A DNA stretch of 64,000 bases, taken from assembly GCA_030549335.1 (NCBI GenBank), contig CM060196.1, positions 8,881,501-8,945,500 of the forward strand. The letters are read 5' to 3'. Made by a program: the position numbers and the translations under genes. Below the pieces are notes generated by a model. It was given only the letters and a program-made list of their open reading frames with translations, was not told where the DNA came from and ran no database searches. Origin of the DNA: Pontederia crassipes (Eukaryota; Streptophyta; Magnoliopsida; Commelinales; Pontederiaceae). Positions 46,851 to 59,200 of this stretch are shown one piece after another. Every line of letters begins with the position of its first letter. Position 1 is the first letter of the stretch.

Positions 46851-48899
46851 TTACATATTAAATTTTATAATAAAATAAAATAATGAATTGTAGTCTTTGT
46901 AATTAATAATATATTGAGAGTGAAAAATTTTGTTATCTGAAAAAACAAGTGGAAATCATTTTTTAATCTAAATAAATTTGCTGAAAAATTAACTTTCTTA
47001 ATAAAAGGTAAAAAGAAGGCAAAGAAATAAAGCTTAAATTCTAATCTGACAGAAAATCTTCAATTTTTCAAATTTAGCAATCAAGATCTTTTAAATCAGA
47101 TTATGCTATTGTCAATTAATTACAATATTTATTTGGTCGAATAATTCTTTTGCACGTTATGATGTGCATAAAAACAACTGAATGCTCTTTCACATGCACG
47201 TATGGTCAACATGAAGAGAAAGACACTCGACTTGCCTGTGACACTCTCGTGCTCGGGAGAAGCCCATGCTGCACACGTGAAAGGGTCTGTAAAACTGACG
47301 CAATCGTCGCTCTCGCGTACGATACTCTAGTTTATAACTCGAGCTTTCTTTTCCTAGACATGAGCCAAGGTCTCGCGATAATTGAGAATCCGAGCATTCA
47401 AGAGAAATACACTGAAGGCAAAACAACTATGATCAACTTGCACTCAACTTAGTGTAACAAGGACAACCCTCCCAGGTAGAATGCAGAGAAATAAGATGTC
47501 GTCGAGGCTGTTTAGATGATTTAAGGGGAAGAGAAAGATTGATTCAGAAATACAATTCAGCATTACTGAGAGTTCTTTAGATATAACTCATTCATCATCC
47601 GCCCTCTCGGATCATTGACGGCGAAGAAGAATTAGAAGTATTCCCTCATGGGCAGAAGCTCTCAGAATCAGAGAAGAATAAAAAATAGCAACGGCAAGGA
47701 AAAATCACATGTGCATGCTTCGAACCTGTCTAGATAATCCGAGTCTCCAATTCACTACGATCGTTTATTGTCGGAACCTCAGAATGTGCATAACCCTCTC
47801 AGGTCTCATATTCGAAAATGCACAATGTCTAAACCAGATAGCAGAAAACCACCATTGCCAATGTGACACAATTCCGAACTATGAATCACTATTGCTAATG
47901 CTTGATCTCTCTACATACGATGGCGCAGAGCCTCACATATCCCTATGATCAGGGGTGCAAGGCGATATTGATTCGAAAACTCCTCCAAAATCTCAGCTGC
48001 AAGGAAAAATGAAGAATCCAAACTGGGATTGTCTTATCAAAGCTCGATTTCTCTATGTACGAACGTGTACAGCCTCATATATCTCTACGATTGGGGGTGC
48101 AAGATGAAGACGATCAAAAAAAAAACTCAATCCATACATAAACCCATGAGGTAAATATAAACAATAAAGCCAAGATAAAAAACCAAAAGTCATCTAGATG
48201 AAAGCGAAGCTCGACATTCAGTTCAGACGATGAAAGCAGTGACATAAAACTGCAAACGAAAGAACATCAGTCCATAAACATAAGGCATTAGTTACAGTTC
48301 ATTTGGGATGAACAAATATCCCATCGAATAAAATCAAACATTATTTCTCATTGTTTCTTCTCACTCTCAGTTTTTTCCTCCGATGGTAGAAATTTCTCTA
48401 GAATCCGCCTTCTCCTTTTCTTTAGAAAGCCTCCTCCTTTTCTTTAGAAAGCCTCCTCCTTATATATTCCTCTCTTCCTTGTACTGGTCCGCCCCTGCCA
48501 CAGTTGTAGTTTTTGCCTCCAGTACATTGTCGTGGTCCTTAGTGCAGGAAGCTTCTTTACTTCAGTGTGTGGGGGAATTGGCTGATCTCATGTGTAGGGT
48601 AATGTTTGCTGTTTGTCCGATGGCCTTTATCACAGCCTTGAAGCAGACCTCCCATGAATGCAGAGATTGGTGTGTGGTGTACAACCGCTCTACCCCATCC
48701 GCTGAGTTTATCGGATTCCTACAAGGACACTTATCTTTTCGATCATTCTTGGCAGTGAAATGAATAAGAATGATACGTTGAACAAATTTGATGTGGAGAA
48801 GGTTTGAAACGTATTAAATTGACATTATGAATGCATTTGCAAATGAAATAATCATGTCATAGATGTTGAATACATGCAAAATAGTAGTTTAAATGTATA
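46851..48899. other. Repeat-like DNA without recognised genes
   Basis: Two diverged copies of a 65-bp segment (47899-47963 and 48041-48105, GGGGTGCAAG in each) and a 22-bp tandem repeat (TTTTCTTTAGAAAG at about 48415-48451) just before a TATATATT box. Open frames at 47150-47452, 47709-47948 and 48383-48763 match no family I know and have no clear codon structure. Confidence 0.4.
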
Positions 48900-51800
48900 C
48901 CTTAATTCTCCACATCACTCCCCTTTTGTCATATAAGAAATAACATGTAAAGTATCACATCATAAGAATTGTTTCATATAAAAAATATGCGATAGGAAAA
49001 ATAACTCCCCCTAAATTCATGACTAATTTAACAAAACATGAAATTAAGTGAATAGCATGTATCAAAAACTTATATAAAGGATCAAAATATTGCATAAAAT
49101 TTTGAGACAATAATGATATGATAATTTAAATTGAATAATATCAAGTAACCAATGATTTGACAATAAAGGTAACAAGTCATATTCAAAGTGAATGGAGAAA
49201 ATGATATTTCGAACTTTTGAACAAACCCCCTATCATTATGATCAATTTTCGTCCTCTTTTTATCTTCCTTTAGTTCTTTATACGTTTCTCTTGTCTTTCA
49301 AAGAACAATAACACTATAATATTGTCAATGAGAAGTCATTTTCATAACACGACTATTTTAAGCGTAAAGCACAAGGGTCATGGCAAGATATGATATAATA
49401 ATTTTGTAAATTATGAAAATATAGATTCATGCACATGTAAGTCAAATAATTAATATATTTCATGGTATGACATAAACATCTCTAATATAAATACATATAT
49501 ACATGTTCATTTGTGCAAGAGAGATCATTTAAGTATCATTCGAAATTTCATGATCAAATGTCATACAATGTAGGAATACTCAAATTTATGCACATTAATT
49601 TTATAGCACAAGAGTCCATATGGCAAGACAACTACAAATTAAGCATATGATTGAAATAAATGTTTTTCAAATTTTGGTCAAAATTTTAAAACTTTGTCAT
49701 CTTTCAATTGCAAACTTACAAAGCATCGAATGCGATAAGTAATAAAAATTCAAATAAATATTCATACTCATAATTTTTAAGAAATAAGCATGATAGATAG
49801 TATAGGCGTTTCCAAATTTTAATATATCAAAATATGTCCAAAAATAGACTTTTGAACAATCATAAGCTTATACATAAATTATGATAACTAGTAGACAAGT
49901 ATAAAGCCCAAATAATTGTGACAAATAAGTATATACAATTTTTCATTTTTATGTTCAAAATAATACTTTTACCATAAAATTTGTGTTTATACTCCTTTAA
50001 ATACATTTTTCTTTTTTTTTCTTTGTCACAAGATAATAATCAAGATTGGTAGCAAGAAATGAAACTAAAAAGGTATTCAAAGTTTAACTTTTTACATGCT
50101 TCCTCTTTCTTAAAATGATAATAGCTATTTCAAATTATGGATAAGAGAAATAACTTTTATTACATGTCATGTTAATTTGAAATATGAAAGAATAAGATTC
50201 ATGTCAAAATATTTCATAAAGATGAGCATAGAAATCAATTTTGATAAAAGATGTATATAGCAAGTTGAAAATGATTTCTTTAGTAACATACTTCATTTCA
50301 ATCATATATGTGTATAAGCATAGAGTTTGTCCATTAAATCTGCAATAATTTTCAAGTGGCATACTAATATAATCAATCATCTTATTTCAAATTAATTTGT
50401 CAAAAATCATAATGTGCATGTATACTCAAATGATATACTGTAACAAATCAAAATTCATAATAAGTTCATGCACTAAAGCTCATAACACAGGAGTCATATA
50501 AATATTATGCTAAACATATAAATATGAAATCTTCTTTATAGATAAATAAGAATTATTCAAGATTAGAAGACGTAGCATTCATATTTTCATGTGTATTTTT
50601 CTTTGAAAAAATAGTCGTGATAATAAACATGGTAAGGGTAAAAGAATAGACATATAATTCTCTTTCTATGACATGTGAACAATATCGACTTTGCAAGTAT
50701 ATTATCACAAGTCAATAAGAAGATATTATGTATTAGTTTCAAAATTTTCATAAGTTTACATTTCTAAATATTCAAAAGATATTCAATTCTTAATTCAAGA
50801 TCTTAAAACATCGTGTCGTGAACAAAAATGTGTGATAATCAAACTTCAACCAAATAAAGTCATTTATAATTTTTCACTCATAAATTATGATTCTTTTATA
50901 CTTCAAAATCATAGGCATCATATAACTATATTGAATCACAAATATCAATATGCAAAATAGTACACAAGATTCATACAATTCAATTATACATGCTTAATGT
51001 CAAAATTAATATGTTTTGAGTATGAAGAATCATGCATGCAAACTTTAGTATTGATATAAGTGCACTTGTTTTTCATAAATATGATTTTCACATTGAATTA
51101 GTAAAATAGTCTAAAAATATCAATTTAATAATTATCATACATAATTCAATAGTCATGTTCTCATTAAACATATTTAATCAAAATGAATAATATAGATATT
51201 TTTAAGATTATATAAGCAAGATAATCTTAGTATGCACGTAGGTCATAATCTTCTATCTTTATGCATGTATTATGATAATAAATAGATAAATCCAAGACAT
51301 AAATATGCATCACATCAAAATGAGTTCACATTTTTATTTTCATATACCAAAATACTTTTACCACAAACTTTTATGCCTCCACCTCATTTCAGCTTCATTT
51401 TTTTATGTGACACAATAAAAAAGTATGTACCTTCACTTTACTTGAATCATTCTTCTCATCCCTTGTGAAGCACACCTACAAAGAAAAATCATTTGTATTT
51501 TGGTATCCAAACTTGTTTGGGTCTAACATAATTAATTTTGATTCCTTTTGGAACCCACATCAATTTCATGCACTTTAATAGATTTTCTAATTTGACATTC
51601 AAATGAATAATGATCATGAGCATTACAATAATGACAAATAGTAGGAGATGTAATAGAATGATTATGATCATATCCAAACTTCAAAGTATCGTTATAGGAG
51701 ACATGAGAATGTTTAACCTTAAGAAAGTGATCATAAAAGTGTTTATTCTTCAAATAATAATCATTAGAATGCTTTGACTTCGAAGAATAATAATATTTCA

Positions 51801-52681
51801 AATTATATCCTTTTGTGTTTTTTTACAATTTTCCTTTTTAAAATCATGCCTTCGAGAGGTAAGACACACATTTCCTCCTACGAAGCTTATTTTTTCCTAG
51901 TCCGAGAGGTAAGATAAAACCTCTTCTACATAGGTGTTCACACCCAAATCCTTGAGCAAATGTTTCACTTTTTTACAATATCAAACTCACAACAAAAGAA
52001 GAGAGAAAGAGGAGAAGATTTAATAATAACTTCAAGAAAGTGATTTTCCTTTCATGTTTGATGTTTCACTTAAATGCTTGATGATTCTGCTCCTCTTGGA
52101 TCTCTTTTATAGGTTTTTTCAAGTGATAGTCGACGACTAGTCGACCACATTTATGGACCGGTCGACCGATCAATTTTACTGTTGCACAATTTCTGTGATT
52201 TTATCGGCTGATCAATCGACCAGTCCCTAGGCCGTCATGGTCTCGACATTGTTGAATTTGTTCTTTTGTTGGACCAGTTGACGGGTATGACGACTGGACC
52301 AACAATCGGCATACTCTCGTCATCTTGGTTGATCTAGGCAAATTCCGCACTAATCGGTCGAGTGATGTGCTTACTTGGTCGATCGGTGCTTCGACCGTCA
52401 AATTAATCGTCCTACATTATTTTGAGCATAACTTTTTGCACATTTATCCAAATGAGATGATTTTTAATTATATGGAAAGCTAATAGAATTCTCTATAATT
52501 TGATATTCAATCCTTAATGTAAAACTCGTGGAAACATAGACAAATATTAATCAAAATTTTAGTGCATGAATACAACTCATTTTTATTTGTATTTTTTGAC
52601 ATTTTAAATATATCTCTAAATCTTTCGAGGTTTGTATAATCAAAATATAATTATATAGACCAAACAAATTTTGCTCCAACA
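48900..52681 (-). mobile_element. Second Sirevirus-like Copia relic, gag-only
   Basis: The right part (about 51840-52681) aligns with the middle and start of the LTRs at 37-41 kb (TTTTGAGCATAACTTTTTGCA, GGTCGACCG words and the CCAACA end). Left of it lies a gag fragment, and around 48925-49010 are polypurine-type words (ACTCCCCTTTTGTCATAT, AACTCCCCCTAAAT) as in the first copy. The 3' LTR, the primer-site end of the 5' LTR and all of pol are missing. The long AT-rich stretch 49010-51460 is non-coding. Confidence 0.65.
51480..51801 (-). pseudogene. Copia gag fragment with zinc knuckle
   Basis: On the minus strand a CX2CX4HX4C knuckle (CHYCNAHDHYSFEC) is followed after some 18 residues, in two overlapping frames, by MWVPKG and KQVWIPK. 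Pol should follow but does not. The N-terminal gag core is absent. Confidence 0.75.
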
Positions 52682-54323
52682 TGAACAACCTGCGATAAAT
52701 ATCAATAAATATTATATTTGACACATATATGCATTTATGTATATATCATGTCAATTGTTTTAAAGATCCAAGAGTTAATTTACTCAACGTTGAATTTTTG
52801 TTGGAGATTTGAATTTGAATGAATGATTTTATGGATTCACCCCTTGTGCGCTTAAGGAGGAGTCGAGTACATGTGAGATAAAGAAAGACATATCATTTGA
52901 TAGTAGCTTGAAATATGCGTTTGGCATAAAATATATGTCATTTTATGCAAGTTGAGGTGTCTTAGTCGATATACATATGTTAAGACACAAATTTTAAAAA
53001 CATTGAAATTTATTATTCCTTAAATATACAACTTTGAGATCACATGTATGTGCATCATTTGATAGCAAAGGGGCGATGAGGCAAATGGTGTTGAAAACTT
53101 AGACAAAATTTTTTTGAATTAATCGCAGAAGCATAACATCGATTTCCAACGTCTCAAATTTGAAAACTCTCAATTGATGCAAGATGCAATACTGAATGCT
53201 ACAACTTCTACAGAATGAAAGCAGAGAAGAGTGAGATTTAGAATCATCCTTTGCAGTTGAAAAAACTACTATGGGTCTTGGATGAGGACGAGGCTTCAAA
53301 GAACGGATGGAATTTGCAATGTACAACATAGTACTTGCAAGTTGATTATGATAGTGAAGAAGAATGAGACATGTTAGCTCTTTTTCTTATTGAAGACGAC
53401 ATTGAAAAGGAGGTGAGGAAGAGTGAGATCTAGAATCATCCTTTGTAATTAAAGAAGCTACTATCAATCTTGAATGATGATGGGGTTTCAAAGAATGGAT
53501 GAAATTTGCAATGTGCAACATCGTAGAGTATAGTGAAGAAGAATAAAATATATTAGCTCTTTGGACCATTGAAGATGGCGTTGAAAAGGAGCTCGACTTC
53601 GTACAAGATGATTATTTAGAAGCTTGTGGTGATGTTGAAGCATTGTCGATAATATTAGAAAGTGAAAAGGAATCATAAGATATTTTTATCATAAATATTA
53701 AAGAAGTTGAAAATCACAATCATGAGCTAATCCTACAAATATACATGAGGTGCAAGGAGTGTCAAAAAAAATGATGAAAAAGCTTAGAGGAAGCAACAAA
53801 CCAAGGAGGTCAATCCATGGTATGATAACATCAATGTGTGTTAATGGAATTATCTAGCCCATTATAAGTATTTAAGTTAATTAAACATGATTAACTAAAA
53901 ATGTCTCTTTCCTTCCTTTGGAGGTGCAATCAAATCTTTTTCAAAGGAAAGAAAAAAGAAAATTGTTCTTTTGACTCTCTGTGTGGTAGATTGATAAGAA
54001 GAAAAGAGAAAAAGTTTATTTTCATTGGTCATGGAGAAGAGAAGATCCAAAAAAGATAAGAAATTTCTTCTTGAGGAGTATATAATTAAGAACAAAGTTA
54101 GATTGGGAAGGTCTCTAACAATTATATTGATACTACAATCACAAAAAATGTAATAATAAAATGATATTATTTCTACTAATTATTTTAGCACTTTTTAGAA
54201 AAGAATTAACTATGTTATACAATTGTTATTTGGATTCAGACAAAATTTGAAAGTCATATACTTTATTCTTGGATTAGTGAAATTGCTTTATGATATCTTG
54301 TGATTTTTTTCTTCTTGTTTAAG
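52682..54323. other. AT-rich DNA with a diverged tandem repeat
   Basis: No recognised gene. Two copies of a unit of about 190 bp (about 53225-53410 and 53415-53600) share GAAGAGTGAGATYTAGAATC, CATCCTTTG and ATGAAATTTGCAATG-like words. In one plus frame both encode YSEEE/YDSEEE, LAL and an acidic ED(D/G)xEKE run, which may be a degraded duplicated exon of unknown origin. Confidence 0.45.
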
Positions 54324-54341
54324 GGTTTTCTATATAAATTT

Positions 54342-54545
54342 TTTTGGATGCCGGTCCAGATCTACGGAAGGTTTCCGATGTCCAAAGCTACTAGCACTCG
54401 ACTAATCCGGAGATGAAAAAATAGAGCAATAATGGTTTATTCCCTGGCCAAGGTAATGGCTCCAAGACTCGAACCTCGGACTACTAGCATCCTATGAGCG
54501 ATTGGGACTCAATTCTGCTACTAGTTGAGCCAACCACCGTTAGTT
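54342..54545 (-). mobile_element. tRNA-derived SINE
   Basis: On the minus strand it has a Pol III A box TGGCTCAACTAG (54532-54521) and B box GGTTCGAGTCT (54475-54465), about 46 bases apart, then a non-tRNA body ending in an A-run (CATCCAAAAAAA). It is bordered by 18-bp direct repeats GGTTTTCTATATAAATTT (54324-54341 and 54546-54563). About 200 bp. The length of the duplication and internal promoter identify a SINE and not a tRNA gene. Confidence 0.88.
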
Positions 54546-54563
54546 GGTTTTCTATATAAATTT

Positions 54564-56287
54564 GATGTGTTTTTTTCTTATTATTATGTTTTTGCATAAT
54601 ACTTGTCTTGTATTATTCAATTCACATATAAGTAGAGAGTTTAAATTCTCACCAACTTCAATTAATATTTCAAAGAACTTAAAACATACGAAGATGCTGA
54701 CATAAACATGATAAAAGACTTGGAGAAAGAGATCCAAACATTGAAATTGAGTCATACTTGGAAGTTAATCTCCAAGTTGAATGATATAAATTTGGTCTCG
54801 TATGAAATGGCATTAGAGGAGATTAATCGTTTCGATGGTTCAATTGCAAGGCATGAAAATCAAGTGGCTACTTGAGATTTCTCTTATCAAGATAAAATCA
54901 ACTATGATGAAATATTCAATCTGATAAGTGAAGTTACTTGAATATGAAGGAGCTAAGTTGGTGCAGAGGAAGAACGTAAAAGTTAGTACTAACTATTGGA
55001 CTTTTTTTGAAGCGATAAAAGAAAACCAATAACACTAGTCAACACAAGGAACCAATTTGTGATTTATCTTTTAAACATGGCCTACAACATCAAAATAGAA
55101 GAAGCCATCAACATTCATAAGAGTGGGAAAGTGAAGCATTAGTAGCATATCTGATGTGTCACATTATGTGAATTATGAGTGCTGACGAATGTGGTAGCTA
55201 CTGTGTTTAGTTTTGTACGTGCGCGATGTCTTACCAAATTGTGTCAACTTATATCTTCGTGCATGAGAAAGGGCTCGTAGATGAATAGGGAGTGGCACAA
55301 TATAGATGTCCAGAATTTTCAAAGTGATAGACATACATACAAGTTTATTACTATATACAATGTAATTTTATATAGTTAATTTTAACTTAATAAAAATCAC
55401 TACACCACCAGCATGTCACAAAAGAGCATGTTTATCATCGTTCTATTAATTAAGAGTCCTAAATGGTATTAATTACAAAAGGAACTTAAATTTGTTTAAT
55501 TAAAGATGGAGATTATTAATCTTTCATCAAGCTTGTAACCTCATGTCTTGATAAGTTGCCCTTGTACAGGAGTTCTGTTGAACTCATTTGAGATTTTGGC
55601 ACTAAGGTTATAATTGATGACATTATTGTTATGTTGAGTAGAATATGAACATTTCAAGTACATATAAATCAACAAGGTAATTGTAGTTCAACAAAAAATT
55701 TAGAATGATAAATTAACATTTCATCTTAATTTTCTTTGAAAAAGAGGGGCGGATGACATAAGAATCATAAACTCATACCTATAGTTGTTACGATGGAATG
55801 GCAAAATGATGTAATGCATCGATAATAGCAATATATTTTCATCCAACAACTTTCACTATATTGTTGTTGTGATTGAATGGCAAAATGATGTAATGCATCA
55901 ATAATTGTAATATATTTTCATCCAACAACTTTCATTATAATAGAGATAAGATATGAACAAATTAGGAGAATGTACTCTTCAAGAAGTTTTTACAATTCTA
56001 CTAACTATATGTGCAAATTTGTCAAATAGATGAATATCTTTTTTATCTAATGATTTCATAAAATTATATAAAGCCCTAACTTTACTTAAATTTCTTTCTA
56101 ATTATTTTTGCTTTACAAACTTGCAAATACTATTGACCAACTAATAATAAGAAGAGTATATGATGATGGATAATAAATCTAAGTTATCTATGAGTGCCAA
56201 TATGAAAAAGCAAATGCAACTATGGCATTAATTTGATTCAAAGTGAGGGGGAACAATAAAGGAGTAGAACCCATTCATGTTGCTCTC
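54564..56287. other. Intergenic 3' of the MRH1/MDIS-type gene
   Basis: AT-rich. A plus-strand frame at about 54720-54873 (IKDLEKEIQTLKLSH, then KLISKLND) looks coiled-coil-like, but it is only about 50 codons and isolated. Two near copies of a CAACAACTTTCAYTATA word with GTAATGCATCRATAAT (about 55790-55940) form a local duplication of about 70 bp. Confidence 0.4.
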
Positions 56288-59200
56288 TCAACTCGCTTCA
56301 ACTGAAAGGATTTCAAGCTCTGCCCACCAAAGAGGAGAAAGCCTAGGTATTGCTGCCTCAGGTGAGATTGCTAAGACTTCTCTGAGTCTAGAAGCAATTT
56401 TCTTAAATGTTGGCCTATGCTTTGGATCTGGATGCACACATTCTTGAATAATCTCGCACAAGGTTTCTAAATCATCATCCTTGAAATTATTTAGTGTAGG
56501 ATCCACGAGAAGTTTGATGTTGCGATTATCATTCAAGTACTCGGTGGCCTGAAATTTTAGGAATTCCAATGCATCAAATATATATCATTCACAAAGGAAG
56601 CAACATGCCATGGGTGAAAGTACACAAATATGTAACGAAATTAATAGTAACTTCTTTCAAATGTGCAAGGACATTTTTTACCCAATTTAAGAGAGTGCCT
56701 TGTTCTTCGGTGTATGCAGCTTTTCCTGAAATAATCTCTAACAATAATATACCAAAGTTGTAAATGCTAGAGCTAAAATCAGTGGAAGGTGATTCAGATG
56801 GATGTATATCTTGTTCTCTTGATGAATTTTGTTTGACAACTTCTCTCCATATACTAACATCCATTACCTATACACTTTTATATTAGTATATAATCAAATG
56901 GATAAAATAATATTTATCACATCATTCATGTACCTTTGCAGCATAATCATCTGTTAAGAAAATGAAATTTGATTGTAGATCCGAAAGCATAACAGGTGGA
57001 TTAAGCTCATGGTACATATGTTGAAGGCAATAAACTACACCCATGATAATTCTCATTCTAGTTGCCCAATCGAGATGTTCAAATTCTTTCGCTGCAAAAC
57101 CAAGCAAATCAATATAGTTTGTAACATTATACTCTCTGAAAATTAAATGATAATTTTTCAAAAGTGAAATATCAGCATACCATGAAGATGATCATATAAA
57201 CTTCCATTAGGAGCAAACTCAAACACCATCATTCTCATAAATGGATCATTTTCCTCACAGTAACCAAGAAGATTGACAAAATTTTTATGATTGACTCTTG
57301 ATAGCAAGTCTATCTATAAATGAAAAAAGAAACAATGATGATATGTCAAAATACATTTACTAAAGAAAAAAGAACAAATGGTCCTTTTTTAAAAAAAAGA
57401 CAATATCTAACCTTTCTTCTAAAACATGTTTCTGCACGTTTTGACCAATCTTTATTAGATGCAACTATAGTAGATATAACAATTATCTCGACTCCAGTTG
57501 ATAGCGTTCCCTTAAAGACGGTGCACACTGAGTAACTACAAATAATATTGCTGAACTCTTCACAAGCAATTTCCAATTCTGATTTGTTTAATCTTGGTAC
57601 ACCTAAAATTATTATAAGTAGTGTTCACAAACTATCGCATAGGTGTTGAAAATATAATTATTCACATTCCACTAATACTTAGATGACTATTGCTATTGAT
57701 AGGTATCCTTTCATTTCTAAAGTATCTTAGAATTGGTTAAAGCTCTTTTGCATAAACTATAAATTTTCTATATATACTCGAGCATTCATATGCATATAAT
57801 TATGTTGGAGAAATATAAAACTAAGACTAGCATTTTATTATTGTTGTTATGGCATGACATTTAAAATATTGTTCTTTTGACATCAAGCACCGGGTTGTTA
57901 ATTTCATGTCATGTATAATAGAAAAATTAGTTAAGAATAACATTAATAGTGAACATTCTGTCAATGATATTTTTCATTTAGCGGCACATTTTATTTTTAA
58001 AAAAGCATTAAATCAAGAAATGCTTATATTTGAGAATGATACTATTTAATAACACAAATAAGATATTAGAACTATGATCACTAAACACAAAGACTTCATG
58101 GGAGGCAAATTTATGTGCTTAACGAAAGAATTATCTTAGTGTACAAAAAACTTATCTCAGAATATATTGTGCTAAGATTTTTTTTACTTTTCAAATGTTT
58201 ATAAATTGTTGTAAGCCTTTCATAATTATACTCATCAATACAACATAAAATGAAAGTTAAGCAAAATACCTGTCACAAGTGCCTTTTGCAATTGACCACT
58301 TAAACTAGTCTTCCAAGGGCCTATTGGTTTGTTTTCTTTGCGACGCCGCAGTAGAAGCAAGCTCGCAACAATACTAAGAAGTAGTACAAATCCTGGAAGA
58401 ATTAGATATGCCCACTTTCCCATTTTTTCTATTATTGTGGATTCATTGTTTCCTCCATGCAATAGGTGTGTATTAGAAGCGGCCATTATAATACCATCTA
58501 TAAGTAAAGGGTCTATATTTTCATCCTTTTTGCCATTTGATTTTGGAACTGCAGGAAATGACCCACTTCCAGTAGATGGGACATCTACAATTTCTTGAGG
58601 AAGTGTACTAGTAATTGAAGCAGCAGCAGGAAGGTTGTTGGTTTCAAAAAGCTTTCGACGAATGGGAATGATATAGTGTGCATTTTGTGCATAGTATGGC
58701 TCAAAGCCTGCAAGCAAGTGTTATGATATGATCTATTAAGTCTATAGTATAATGAATCATAGAAGTGAAATAATTGTACTCACATGAAAAACAAAATCCA
58801 TCATTTCTTACATGATCATCGATGGGTAAGTCCATTTTCAATTGCAACCTAAAGAACATAGATGTCTTAGCTTTATGTTGGAACAAGTGGCCAACTTGCC
58901 ACGTATATATAACATACATTTAATCATAGAATTATGAAGAAATAAAAAATTATCTTCAATTGGATGCCATTATCACAAAAGAGACGTTGCAAAATATTTC
59001 TCTTAATGAGAGACATGATTTAAATGGTAGAAGTTGTTCATTCTAAGAGCACAATTTTTTCAAAAAAAAAAGAAGAAGACATTAAAATATGTCATTGAAG
59101 AAATCATATAGATTGTTTGAAAAATCAAACTTTGAGAAAAAAAATATCAACCTAGATGAATATGTTACTTGCATTCACGCATATAATTAAATACATGGAT

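Noticed and set aside
48383-48763. 126-codon plus-strand frame with a hydrophobic start
   Set aside because: It overlaps a 22-bp tandem repeat and a TATATATT box in repeat-like DNA, and has no recognisable family.
54460-54535. Possible tRNA gene (A and B boxes)
   Set aside because: The surrounding bases do not fold into a cloverleaf as read, and the A-run end plus 18-bp duplication show a SINE.
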